64,000 bases of DNA from contig CM041092.1 of assembly GCA_023079485.1 (NCBI GenBank), positions 12,847,127 to 12,911,126 of the forward strand, in the 5' to 3' direction. The notes under the pieces were generated by a model. It was not told the DNA's origin. It did no database searches and worked only from the letters and a program-made list of their open reading frames with translations. Shown one piece after another: positions 13,199 through 24,955 of the stretch (its first letter is position 1; each line of letters opens with the position of its first letter). The stretch is from Archilochus colubris (lineage: Eukaryota; Chordata; Aves; Apodiformes; Trochilidae). Both the position numbers and the translations under genes were made by a program.

Positions 13199-14898
13199 AT
13201 AGGGCAGAGAGATGTTGGTATGCAAATGGAATAAACTGGCCAGAGGATTTAGGAAAAGTCAAATTACACTAACTTATCTTAAAAGTTAATATCCTTTTAA
13301 ATAAAAAGTGAGGATCACTTGTTTAACCCAAACATGGTTAACAGGATGAAATGAAACCAAATCATAACAAATACCAAAAAAATAAATTACACTTAATTTT
13401 GTAATTAGTTTAGGAAAACTATCAAACAGAAGAGAAAAATTACATGCAACTACAGCCTTTACACTGAAACATCAACCCCCAAAAAAGCATGTTAGAACAA
13501 GCTTTTCAGCATTTAGTATCAGATATTCAGTGATTTATAATTTAAAGTCTAAATCCTAGGTTGATAAGAGAACAGCATAGATGGTCCTTCAATCTAATCT
13601 ACATTAGTCTAATTTAAAAAAAAACAACAAGTTAATCTCCTGCAGCACTACATTTGATTTTCATTTGAAGACTTGTGCTTTTGGTCATGCAGAATAATTC
13701 AGTCATTATCCTCTCAGTTAGTTACCTTCCAGATAAGGAAGGGACAGAAGGGCAGTGTAAGAACACACATAGCACAGGACATGGATTATCAATTTTTCCC
13801 TCTTAAATCTTACAGATGGCCTGAAAATTCAAGTGAAAACTGGAAAACTGTACTTCATTCCTCTTTCAGTTAAAATATTTCCCAGAGCATTCTTCATTAC
13901 AGATCATAAGTACTCATAATTAAATACTGTTTATCTTTAAATGGATATTAGCCATTTCCTTCTTCCTCAAGTAGCTGCAGAGATGGCAGTATCTCATAGA
14001 CCACGCAAATTGAATTGCATTTATCATCCAGCCTTATAACTTGTCCAAGAAGTAACTGCAGTACAAGACAAAGAAGTGTGACAATTGCATCACTCAATGA
14101 AGTCTTTTTTTGGAAATGCATGAGCTGAGAAAGAAGCTGGTTCTACTCTCACATTATGTATTTAAAAGCATCTGATCTACCTGAGTAACTATGTGACAAT
14201 CAGCTGTAATATTCTATAGTATATACTGGGATACCCTGTGCACAACCAGCACAGATTTCATTATGCTGTAACACAAACCACCATAAAAAGACCATATTCT
14301 TGTAACCTACATCTGGACATTTAATTCTGGTATGTCATGCATGTCTGAAATGACACAGAAGTATTATTTCTGTGAACACACTAACTGCTGTAAACTTGAA
14401 GTTATTTTGTAAGTGATGAATAGCAATAGATTTCTAATCATTCTGAAATTCTCAAAATTAACAATGGAGTTTTTTAATATGCACCTGCAGATATGTAATT
14501 CTATGAGAAAACTTTCAGCAAACCGAAAAATTTTAGAAATTAAAGGTTTTAAAAAGCCTACTTAAAACTATTCTTGTGCTAATTCAGTGAATTACAAGTC
14601 CTCAGGGAAAAACAGCCTCTGTTCCCAAACAAGCACGTTGGAACAGCTGGCCCAGACAGCAAAGACCTTCTGTCATGTTACCAGGCCACTGTTCAGCTCT
14701 TTTGGTTTTGTCTTCTGCACAGGCCATTCTCCCTCTCTCCTTTTTCTTCCACCTTCACAATTCCTTCTTTCCACTACAAACAATCCCATATTATGTGTAC
14801 ACACAAACCATTTCTACAGTTGCAATAAACCTCCATGAGAATTTTGTCTGGCCATCTTATGAAAAGTGACAGCACCAGAGTGAAAGTGGGGTATTATT

Positions 14899-14920
14899 AA
14901 AAAAAAAAAAAAAAAAAAAA
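14899..14920. repeat. Poly-A tract (A22)
   Basis: The longest uninterrupted A run in the window. No exact duplication or coding remnant was seen beside it. Confidence 0.9.
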
Positions 14921-17900
14921 CAAGCACAGTCAGCCATCTGCTGAAAGATTCTCTTGTTTGACCATTTTTGTATTGGGTGAGAATGGAAGCGAGGTGACAT
15001 AAAAACAGGATGTGAAGGCATGGGATTCATGTGATCTTGTACCAAATTTAAACCCAGAAAGGGGAGGAGGCAAGGAACAATCATCTTTCAGAGGATCTAA
15101 CTAATGGTAGTATGAAGACCTAAGAAGACAGAACACAGAAACATGCTATTTAACAACTTAAGAAAAATAATTTAACATTGACTTCAACAATAACAAAGCA
15201 TGTGTATGGCTACTAATTGTTTTAATTAAGTTTTGATCAGCTGAATAGTTAAAACAGAACTTTTAATTCACCACAATTTTCAGAAGACACTTAACCCAAC
15301 CCATTTACCTCATCCAAAAGTCTAAACTGCCACAAGCAAACCATTTAGTCTTTGTTCCTAATGTACAGGTTAGCTTACAGGACTAAGGGAACTGTGCTGA
15401 GTGTCTTCCCCTCCAGCATTCTCAAACTTGTAACTTCCACTCAGCTGTTCAGAACATGCTTGCAGAGTACACATTCTACTTTTCATATGTGAGCAGAAAT
15501 CAATGCACAGAACTTACATGTGCACTCAACAAAACATTTATAAAATAACTTACCAAGGATAACAAGACCCCCGTGAGATGGAACCCCCCACCACACGAAG
15601 ATCAGGACCTCTCAGGGCTAAGTTACAACATGAAAGCAACTTCAAAACAAACCCTCTTTTCCACAAAATAAGCATGTTGCACACTACTGTTTTAGGCTTT
15701 TACTCTGAGCACCAACCTTACAGCTCTTTGCACACACAGAAACCTACATAGCATGCCCCACAAACACAAAGGTCAACAACACACAAAACACAGACACGCA
15801 GCAAATGCTCCTGATAAACATCGGCCTTCTGACTAACAGAGTGACTGCTGGAGCTCCAGATCCTGCAGAGTTTTCTGTAGGTGGATCCCCTGCCCAGACA
15901 GGGGTCACTGCAGGATCAGAGCCAAAACACTGTGCCCTGGGTACTAACTTAGCATATATTCCAACATGTTAATGGCAATAACATGTAACAGTACTACATG
16001 AACCTGGTTAGTTAATGAGAGTTCATCCACTCCATAAAGCAATTAGCATTACTTCTCAGATTAGAGGATTTTGCTTTTATTCATGTTTTTAAAATGTCGC
16101 TGCTAGTAATAAATTGATTCTAGTGACAGAAAAACAGTATAGGCTTAACTTTCCTGCTGCTACAGTGTACACATACCCAACCCTGAAAGTATTTTTAGCA
16201 AGGCTGTTCAATCAATACTGCTGTGTACAGCCTTAACTAGACATAAGTAGAACAACAGAATTATAAAGCATGGCAACAAACAATATAATTCATGGAAAAC
16301 TTTACTTCACAGGAAACAAACATCAAACTAAACCTTAAGCAGGTGAATTTGATTCTAAAGCAACTTAATATGAGCATATAGAAAAAGTTCCAACAGGTAA
16401 AATTTTAATACATTTCTGCTTTTGAGGAAAATGCATTGGAGTTTCAATATTTAATTTAACTTTACAAACTACAAATACACCCACAAACATCATCTAAAAA
16501 TGCACAGAAACTCTAATGACAACAAAATTATTTAAAAAAAAAATCAAACTAACAGTTACATATGTGAGTTTATACAGCAAAACATGCCTGGGAAACATAT
16601 AGACACACATGTATCTATCTGTAAGCTTATCATTCAGAGCCCTATTTTATCAACACGGTGCAAGCCAAAAAACAACTTTTTAGGTCAGTGAAGCAAGAAA
16701 TCCATTGTCCAGGAAATGGCATCCATAAGATTACAATACTGAATATTTTATATTTAGGCAGTGAACTGGAAAACTTTTATACAATATACATATCTAATAA
16801 GAAAATAGTTTTACCACTCATAATCTAATTTATTCTTGTATTCCTACAGTGCATATTTACAATGTGATGAGCTCATAAATGTCTGCAAGTGCGTGAGCAC
16901 ACCAGTGGCTCCCGAAATTATGGTTATTTGCCAATAGCAAGCAGGCAAACGTGCATTCACAAAACCCCCTTACCATTCAACAGAGTTTAGCTCAGGGCAA
17001 GAGAAATGCCCTGTGGGTGAGAAAATGTACGTGCATACTGCAGCCTAACCATTACTATTCAGCTGCGATCCATTACCACTTCTATAACGCACAAATCGCA
17101 TAAATATTTTCTATCTCACAGTTAAAAATACAGTAACAGCTTGGCCACACTAAAGCCCTGGAAGTAAGTAGCAGCACAAAGTTCATTCATGTATATTTTA
17201 CATCTGAACGACATCTATTCTTTGAATAGGCAAGTGGTGGGCACGTTTCACCGACACCGGCAGCTATCCAGTTTTAGGAAAAAGACTTTATTCCTCGTCC
17301 AGCTGATGCTGCGACGGTATATTTGAGTTAGCCCATCACCAGGTACACCGAAAGCCTCTGTCGCATATAGACACAGGCGATTATACAAGCCTTCTGCTTG
17401 AGGGAGATACTAAAAATGTACCAGAGGAATGCAACGACAGCACCCAAACCCATTTTCCTGCCTATATCCAGGGCAACGCGCACATGTGCCTAGAAAGCAC
17501 AGGAATCCAAACTTTCATATTAAATATGCTAAAAAAAATTTAAAAAACCACCTCCGTTTCAGGTGTTGGGTCGATCACATTTCACAGACCCCGAACTCCC
17601 CCCGCCGCCCTCGGCCCCGCCGCTCGTTCCCCCCAAGGCTGTTTAGGAGCCCTCCCCGCGGCCCGGAGCCGGTTTCACACAGGCCCCCCCAAAACCCTTC
17701 CCCAGCGCGGAGCTGATCTCCTTTCTTTTACGGAGGCGAGGGGGCAGAAGGGGCACCCACCCACCCTCACCCCCACCCCCTCCTTCTCCCAAAAGGGCTC
17801 TCGGCAGAGCCGCTCGCCGCCAGCGGCGACCTGTGCGAGAAGTTGCGGGGAGGGAGAGGGGACGCGGCTGAGGGGGTGGGAGGGAGAAGCTGCGGAGCCT

Positions 17901-18251
17901 CGGCCCCCGCAGCCGGCAATGGGGGTGAGGGGTTGCCGAGAACACAGGAATGCGGAGGAACAGTCGTGTGTGCGTGTGAACGTTCTCCCCACCGCCGCAG
18001 CCGCCCCTCTCTCTCTCCCGCAGCGCGCAGACCCGAGCGCCCCGGCGTCCTCCTTACCTTCACATAACAGCCACGTCCTTCCCGAGGGAGCGGGGACGGC
18101 GGAGGGAAGAGGCGCGGGGGCTGCGCTCGCCGCTGCCGCCCCGCGACCCCCCGCTCGCGCGCTCGGGCACGCGCCGAAAGGCGCTCGGGGACGCGCGCGC
18201 AGCACCGCACCGCGCAGCGCCGCACCGCACACAACCTCCCCCCCACCCCGC

Positions 18252-18273
18252 CTCCCGCGCGCGCGCGCGGGAG
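18252..18273. other. Perfect 22-bp palindrome with (CG)7 core
   Basis: The sequence is CTCC, then alternating CG from 18256 to 18269, then GGAG; it equals its own reverse complement. Alternating CG is the strongest Z-DNA-forming sequence. It lies within the inferred PTPN4 first exon, so the RNA could also form a hairpin. Confidence 0.85.
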
Positions 18274-18422
18274 CGGGCCCGTCCCGCCTGCTCGCTGCCT
18301 TCAGTTCCCCCTCAGCGACCGCCCGAGCCGCAGCCTCGGAAGCAGCAGCGACAGCAGCCGCAGCAGCCGCCCCGCGCCCAGCCGCAGCGGCGAGGACCAC
18401 ATCGTACTGCGGCGGCTGGGCC

Positions 18423-18451
18423 GGGGAACGGGGAAGGGGAAGAGCTGGGGG
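18423..18451 (+). other. G-quadruplex-capable motif in the large CpG island
   Basis: Four G-runs (4, 4, 4 and 5 bases) are separated by loops of 3, 2 and 7 bases. It lies on the strand opposite the inferred PTPN4 transcript, so the RNA would carry the C-rich complement. Confidence 0.5.
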
Positions 18452-18856
18452 AGAAAAGAACGGGAAAGCCCGGGTGGCGCTGGGGGGGGTGAAAGGCGTC
18501 GGACCCCCCCTCCGGCCTCTCCTTCCTCCCTTTCCTCACAGCGAGCGGCCGGAGGGGGCGGCGAGGCGGGAGCCGGGGTAGAACAAGGCAAGGCGGCGGG
18601 GCCGGGCGGGTGCGGCGCGGGCCAGCTCTCCCCTCACGGGGCACGGCGCCGCCTCGCACACGGCCGCCCCGTACGCAGTCCCGGGCGGGAGGCGGAGAGG
18701 AGCGGGCAGGGAAACGGCAGCGGGGCTCTGCGGAGGCGCCCTCCCTGCCGGCGAGCGAGCGAGCGTCTGGGGGGGAGAAGGTGGGAGGAACGGCAGCCGC
18801 CTCCTCCTCCTCCCCTCATCACCTCCCTCCCGCCTCATACAGGCAGCATAGCAACC

Positions 18857-18867
18857 AACATGGCGGC
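18857..18867 (+). promoter_or_regulatory. YY1-type motif AACATGGCGGC
   Basis: This matches the AANATGGCGGC consensus commonly found just downstream of start sites in CpG-island promoters. It is oriented to the + strand, opposite to the inferred PTPN4 direction. It could mark a divergent plus-strand start, or act independently of orientation. Confidence 0.45.
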
Positions 18868-18965
18868 TGCGCAGTCACCCGCCGGCGGGCGGGCGGGGGT
18901 GCGGGAGCCGGTGGGGGAAAACTCGCGAGAGTCGAAAGGGAAGCTGGCGGAGCCCTCCCGTTGCC

Positions 18966-19083
18966 ATTGGACCCACCGCCTGTCTGTAAGGCGGGGCTGG
19001 GAGCCCATCCCGCGGCGCCATTGGACGGAGCTACCATCAATCAAATGGGCGGTGCCCCGCCTCCGCTCCTGAGCGGGTATTGG
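18966..19083 (-). promoter_or_regulatory. Three minus-strand CCAAT boxes (NF-Y type)
   Basis: ATTGG occurs at 18966-18970, 19020-19024 and 19079-19083, spaced 54 and 59 bases. Two have the fuller form CCATTGGA. All three read CCAAT on the minus strand, the direction of the inferred PTPN4 transcript. GC boxes are interleaved. Regularly spaced CCAAT arrays are typical of NF-Y-driven TATA-less promoters. Confidence 0.65.
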
Positions 19084-19540
19084 CCACTTGAGCCGTCAGT
19101 CAGTGGTGCAGCGTGGGTCCGTGGGTCGCGGTGGGAGCAGCTGCGCGGCCTCCCGCGGGGGTTCGTGTCCGCGGCCCCGCAACCCCGGTTCGGCGGCTGA
19201 AAGAGTTCCCGAGGGGCGGTGTGGCTACGGAAGCCCCCGGATACTCTGGCCTCTCTTGCCGCCACGGGACGTTAACCCGAAGCGTTGCCGTCAGCGCAGT
19301 CAACCCCTGCGGCCTCAAGGGATGGCGAGGCCCAGGGGCAGCAGGGATCCCTCCCGTCAGAAACGGGGCTGTAGAAAGGCGAGGTGTAACCGCAGGCTTC
19401 CCCATAGTCTGTGCCCCTGCCCTGAGCGTGGGTGTAGCCTGAGGACCCTTTGGTCGGGGATGCGCAGAGCCGGAGCCTCCCTGCCCAGGGACACAGCAGC
19501 CCGGGCACTAAGGGCTGGCAGGGACACAGGAGGGTAATAA

Positions 19541-22500
19541 TAAAGCAGAGCAGGGAGAAGCTTGTAACAAGGGCAGAGATACTGCTTACCTGAACGCCAA
19601 CAATAATGCACCTCAGTGACACACTGCTCACTGGTGCCTCTCGATTTCATGGGACTGGCTTGCAAGTGGTTGGAGTTTCACTGCCAGGCTAGGGTAATGC
19701 CACTTAAATAGCAAGTCAAAAATGAGAAAATGAGCCAAAGGGGGGAAGAGGGATAACATGATGGTGTCACTCTCTGTCTTGACCATGTGCCCACACAGGC
19801 TCACAATGCAAATGTCTTAAAAAGAGTTGCTCTCTGCGTGCAAGTCCTTGCCAGGGTCTGCCAAGGTTTGAGGTGTATTGTGCTTCCAGGCTACATAAGG
19901 ATTTTAATACGTAGCTCATTGGAAAGCTGGCTTTGGAAGACATAGTTCAATGCAACTCAGTGCTTTAATGTCTCTATACTGTGTGTGAGAGGGTTTGGTT
20001 GAAAGTGTCTTTAATGTCCATTTATTAAAATAAGGCCTCTCACAACAAGCTCTTTACCAAATAACAGATCCATAGAATAAGAGGTTCAGAATGAATTCTT
20101 GGATTTCACAAATCAATTCCTAATCATAGCAAGATGCAGAGTAATAATAAAAGGAGTTTGCATGTACTTTTATAATTAACATCTTCATAAAATTTTATTC
20201 TGTTGATGTTTGTAAACCTGTACATTTTTAGCCTAAATTGTTCTTGTAGTAATTCTGTTCTTTTGCTTAAATAGTCCTTATCTATTAGCAGTGTTTATTC
20301 CCATTATTTTTTAGAAAGCAGTTGTACCCCCTTCATTTCACCAGGCTAAGAAATTCAAGCTCTTTTCACCTCCTCTCTGTTTTCCTGAGTGAGTATGAGG
20401 ACACAGAGGATTCTCCAGCTGTGTCATCTTTTCAGGAATAAGTTGAATAAGGGGTTGGAAGATGAAATTTGGAGAAAGCAATGAAGGAGGAATTATTGAT
20501 AATGAACAACCTGGAGCACTTTTAAATATTATACTTTTTAATGATTATGACTAGAAAACACATACATTGCTGTTACTTAAACTCAATTAATGGAAGTCTA
20601 TAAATGAGATTATAAAGTTTGAAATGTGAATGGTTCTCCTGTACTGAACTATTCCTAGGCTGCTGATTTCATAAAGCCCCAAAATAACACACACAGCATC
20701 AGTGATGCCATTCCTTACTGTGTCCACATTGCTCCATCTCTTCTCAACCATTCCCATACTATACTGACAAACTGATTGTGGTGCACCTTGAGACATTCAC
20801 TAACTGTATTCTGCATTTCTGAACTACTGCTGGCCTCTCAAGCAGTGGAAAAGGGATTCTTCTTTGCATTAAAGAGATCCTTAGCTGCGGAGCTGTCTTG
20901 GCTTCCTGGTAATTCTATTTCAAATCATGGCTAATTTATTCACAGATTGCATAGATACTTTTTAGTCCATTTGCACATGGGCTTCAAAGTCTGGCTCTCA
21001 TGATCTCATATAATTTTCTTTGCTTGTGCCTGGTTTATGTCAAATGTACTGTTCTATTCAGTTTTAGAGTAACAGTAGTAGTTCCATTATACCAAGTGTG
21101 TAATAGATAAGCAGCCCAGCACAACCACACAACAATTGTTTGGCATATGTGACATTAAGCTGTTACAAAAGGAGATGTTTTGCGAATCTAACACAAAATT
21201 GGTGACACACACTGAAGGCTGGACATTCCAATGTGGTTTCACTGCAATACATTATTATTCCTATAATTTATTGTTTACAGAAGACTCCATTCAAAGCCCT
21301 AAATAAAGGCAGTGGAAGATTCCCATGGTGTGTAAAATACTTCAGTTCAGGCCTACATCACAAGAGTGCTACATGTTTTTTAAAATAAATACAGAGACAA
21401 GGTTCTCCAGCTCATGCTCTGACAGTATCAGTGGAGAAGAATTGCACTGCAGGATGTTTGCATACAGGCTTTGCTCAGCACTCACAATGAGGAGTTCAGC
21501 AGAGAACTTCCTCTGCAGAATTCTAATTTCTGAGTTATATGTGGTATACCCTGAGTGATCACCTCCCCAAATTATGAATGAAAGAGAGGATGCAAAGTGA
21601 AAGGTGACTGTCATTATTTACTCAAAAGAGAATACATTCCTTTCATAGGTAACCAGTGCATTCAGTTCACTTCTCAGCAGCGTGGCTCTTTTCTGTAAGA
21701 GCAAGTTTGTGGCTGCAGTCTGCCTGTGCATATAAGCAATGAACTCTGCCTCTTGCATAGGTACTTCATATAGCAAGAACTTAATTTTCAGACTGGTGCA
21801 TGGGGACTGATCTGTACTGTTGCTGATGCATTTTCGGGAGGATGTGGTATCTCTTGACCAGTTATGTCGTGTCATTAAAAAGCCATTTTGTACAAGTTAA
21901 AATGTACCAAAAAAAAAAAAAAACAAAAAAACAAAAAAACAAAAAACAAACAAAAAAAAACATTTTGTACAAGTTAAACCTCACAGCTGTATAAACATAG
22001 GAACAAACAAAAGCTTCTCCTTAATACATCTGTGGTGTCTGTGCCAACAACCTTCCTGCTCATGCTAGACCCGCCAACCAAGCTGCAATGAGTTATGTGA
22101 GAAAAACTTACATTAAAAATGTGAATGGTATTTTAAACCTCTCACTGAAATATCATGCAAGCTGCTTTGTTGCCAAGATGATGGATTTAAACGGCACCAG
22201 GATAAGTGACATTCACCACAGGCAGCATTTAGTTGGGAAAGAGGCAGGAGAATATGTTTAACAGCACTTTCTATGAAGTGGGGTCCTGATTCAGCAAAAC
22301 AATTCAGACACACACACACACCTTGCTCTGGGAAGCTTCAGGGCCACAGGCACAACCTTGAGGTGAGATGGGCCACGTCCCTGTGGAGAATGCCACTGCT
22401 CAGTGTGGGTGGCAGGCACGTCGGTGCTTGAACGGGGCTCTGGGATCACTGCTAAAACACAGTATGGACATAAATACCAAGTGTGCTTGTTCAGCAGTGC

Positions 22501-22919
22501 CCCAGGTAAGCTATGGGGACAATCATTTCACTTGGTGGGGCAGGGACTAACTTTCTCTTCACATTTATGCAATAGCTGATGCAACAGGTCTCCACAAAAC
22601 GGGTTGTTAGAATACTGAGAAATCACAGTTTGTGTTAATAAGCTTGCTGCAGCTTGCAGGCTGTCTGTATTTCTCTTTAAATTATATTTAAACGATAAAC
22701 CTCGAGGAATAGGTTGAGGATGAAAGCTGATGGAAACATCAGTAGCTACAGTTGCTAGGCCATGTTCTGCCAAACTCCTTTTTTCTTTTAACACACATCA
22801 AAGTAGCACAAAGTTGCATTTTTAGCTACCTATTGCAAATACCTGAGCCTTTTCTGCATGCCATCTGTTCATGCCATGCATTCAGTTGTGGAATACTGTT
22901 ATTTTCTGCTTCTATCCAG
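19541..22919. other. Gene-free AT-rich sequence right of the large CpG island
   Basis: No coding exon, RNA gene or named repeat is recognised apart from the poly-A insertion at 21884-21978. The + strand is T-rich just right of the island, in contrast to the A-rich sequence to its left. A CAG|GTAAGC donor-like site at about 22504 on the + strand has no supporting exon. Confidence 0.6.
21884..21978 (+). mobile_element. Short poly-A/A-rich insertion bounded by an 18-bp direct repeat
   Basis: CATTTTGTACAAGTTAAA occurs exactly at 21884-21901 and again at 21961-21978. Between them lie seven bases (ATGTACC) and about 52 bases of A with scattered C. An exact 18-bp duplication with an A-rich tail on one side is the footprint of target-primed reverse transcription that delivered almost nothing but a tail. 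A local tandem duplication followed by poly-A expansion is the alternative. Confidence 0.5.
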
Positions 22920-24955
22920 AAAGAGGAATAGCATAGACTCTGGCAAGTTAAAAGCAAAATCACCATATAGGAGGCAAAAAAATTGTTTTAAACCATGAAA
23001 ACTTTTCCAAATACATTGACAACAGGACATCTTCCTGAGAACACAAGGAACCAGTGGGCAACAGAGGTATACTATAAGCATTCAAGGAAACCACAGCAGG
23101 AGAGCTAAGTTCTTTTTTCTACCACTATTCCTTATGATAGATTTTGAGGTGATTGCTGCAACAAAATCTTTTCTAGGGGCATAGTCAGGGGAAAAAAAAA
23201 ATCACAAAATGTAGTATGTACATTTCATGAGCCACTCAGTAAATTGTTTGGTACCTGCCTGCCAGGACAACATTTCTCATTCCAGTGTTCTCAAGGAGCT
23301 GGGATCTGAAATCACCAAACTACTAATTATGCTTTCTAACTTGGGGTTTGGAGTGAACTCTGTTCTGGAGGAATAGAAAGTGATATATGAAATTCCAATT
23401 TGCAGAAAAGACTTCAAAGAAAACCTAGAAATGACAGAGCAGGCAGCCTAACACATGGTTTATCACCATATAATGGGAAGAGATGGAAACTGCAAATCTG
23501 GTGGTGCTTTAAAACTGTCAGCAATGTCAGCAAACATGGATAAAGAGGAGCTGGCTTATAGAGACTCTGTATAAACATTGGGACATTGGAGTCCTCCTCA
23601 GCCATAATCCAGCTCCCTGTTGGAAGAAGATCAAGTATGTACCATCTTCTGCTTCCTCCTGCTTCCTTGCTTTTTTTTTTTCCCAGCTTGGCTTTACTCT
23701 CAGTCTAATTCCCACAAAAAGGCAATAAAAATGTATGTGACAGAAGGAGGCACAGCATCTTCTGGGGATCAGTCTAAACACTAAGAGGACTGTAGAGATG
23801 ATGTGAAGAACATTGAACATGCAGCCAAGATTAAGGACTGGTGTACACAGATTTCTCCAAACATTTTTACAAAGCAAAACAGGAGAGCTCCTTTAGTGAT
23901 GAGTAACTGCTTCAAAAGGAAGATAGATTGGTAAATTATCACAAAGAAAGGAGTAATCAGTGAGACCCAAAGGAACCTAGGCTTTAAAACATGTGATAAG
24001 TGCAACAGAATTGAACAGTGAGATGGCAGTGTTTTTCAGTGAGTCACAATTATTCAGGAAAACCAAAACCAAGACTGCTGGCACGAAACAGGAAAAAAAT
24101 GTGAAAAAGACTGAATAGGTAATAAAATACAGGCTGAAATACAATGATCACAGGCATCCATGAGGTGAAAACAAAAAAACTCCCTACCTGTGCAACACAG
24201 TAGACTTTAAATTTGTTCATATCAGTCAGGAGAAATATTTTGGAGTCTCTATAGACAGTATATCTCAGTGCTGAGAGGCCATTAGAACTGATAAGGAAAG
24301 AAGAGAATGAAAAACATAAAACATAATGCTGCTGTACAAATTCTCAGGCATCATGTTCTTTTCTTTAATACAACACAAAATTCTGCCTATAGCACCTTAA
24401 TATGTGATAGCATGTTAAACATCAGAGTAAAATATGAAAAAGAAAAAAAAGAGTGACTGGACTGATCAGGAAGATAAGTGCCTGCTAAGTAAAACAGATC
24501 AGGTTCTCTAGGACTACCTGGAAAATAGCTGACAAGAGGGAGACATAATAAAGGTATTAAGAAATCACAAATGACATGGGAACAGGGAACAGTTACATAT
24601 TTCTTATGAGAACTAGAATGAATCAAATAATATTTTGTTCACATGAAGGTGTAAAAAAACCCAACAGGAAGTACTGATTAAACAACATCTGCTTAATCTG
24701 GGCAGTTCATTGTCATGAGATATTTTAGATGTCCAAAATACTAAAGGCTGCAATAAGTAACTGAACACATTACTGGAAGAACAGAGATGCAGAGATAGAC
24801 ACAACCTCCGATTTTCTTCTTAGATTGCCAGAAATTGAGATGGTAAATAGGGGGAGAACTGAAGCTGTAACTGCTTTCTCCTTATATTTCTACTATAGAC
24901 AACTGCAGGGTGCCAGGTTATCTGAACCTTTGGTGTGACTCAATTCTGTCTTAAA
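22920..24955 (+). mobile_element. Ancient CR1/L3-type LINE, 5'-truncated and degraded
   Basis: I recognise, in order, diverged segments of a CR1-family ORF2 and its 3' end on the + strand. About 22945-23180 matches the region before the reverse transcriptase core (including GGAAACCACAGCAGGAGAGC, 23077-23096). About 23280-23460 includes CCAGTGTTCTCAAGGAGCTG and ends near AGCCTAAC. About 24230-24350 includes AACATAATGCTGCTGTACAA. About 24690-24830 is the segment with TTCATTGTCATGAGAT. The 3' end is near 24900-24955, with GAACCTTTGGTGTGACTCAA. Stops and indels interrupt every frame, so it is inactive. It has no poly-A tail or clear target duplication, as expected for CR1. Matches are from memory of the family; divergence was not computed. 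The subfamily is uncertain. Confidence 0.75.

Larger units (their letters stand above)
1..18057 (-). other. PTPN4: Inferred PTPN4 intron 1 (no coding exon recognised)
   Basis: No segment on either strand translates to recognisable PTPN4 (FERM, PDZ or phosphatase) sequence, and I specifically looked for the N-terminal coding exon without success. What is present: a solo LTR (4818-5141), AT-rich and A-rich low-complexity tracts, and otherwise unremarkable unique AT-rich sequence. The + strand is A-rich with frequent poly-A and A/C runs and few poly-T runs, consistent with minus-strand transcription. If the island at 17.6-19.5 kb belongs to another gene, this would be that gene's first intron instead. 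Confidence 0.4.
18058..18900 (-). other. PTPN4: Candidate PTPN4 first exon (mostly or wholly 5' UTR)
   Basis: The 3' edge is set by GTGAAG|GTAAGG on the minus strand, a near-perfect donor ending the exon at 18058. The 5' edge is approximate: CCAAT boxes usually lie about 60-100 bases upstream of initiation, which places the start near 18.88-18.90 kb. The exon would be about 0.8 kb, very GC-rich, and full of CTG/CGG-type triplets. PTPN4 encodes a cytosolic FERM-PDZ protein tyrosine phosphatase. In mammals its coding sequence starts in a later exon, and that coding start was not found in this window. An ATG at 18400 opens a frame of 114 codons that runs into the donor; I treat it as a GC-rich chance frame or uORF. 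Confidence 0.4.
17560..19540 (-). promoter_or_regulatory. PTPN4: Large CpG-island promoter, inferred to belong to PTPN4
   Basis: About 2 kb of CpG-dense, GC-rich DNA starts and stops abruptly against the AT-rich background. Near its right end lie three ATTGG (minus-strand CCAAT) boxes, a GC box GGCGGGGC (18990-18997), GGGCGG at about 19047, a YY1-type motif and a CTCGCGAGA motif (18922-18930). No TATA box is seen. A consensus minus-strand donor at 18058 shows that minus-strand transcription from the island is spliceable. The PTPN4 assignment is inference: in amniotes PTPN4 follows TMEM177 in the same orientation, and TMEM177 here is minus-strand and to the right. A divergent plus-strand transcript is possible. 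Confidence 0.6.

Noticed and set aside
14899..14920. A22 tract as the tail of a processed pseudogene
   Set aside because: No coding remnant precedes it, no target-site duplication is evident, and similar poly-A tracts are scattered through the same intron.
17675..18581. Long overlapping open frames on both strands in the large CpG island (up to about 240 codons)
   Set aside because: Stop codons are AT-rich, so GC-rich DNA opens frames on both strands by chance. The translations are Ala/Arg/Pro/Gly low-complexity and match no family.
22504..22511. Strong plus-strand donor-like CAG|GTAAGC
   Set aside because: No matching acceptor or protein-like exon nearby; donor consensus matches occur by chance.
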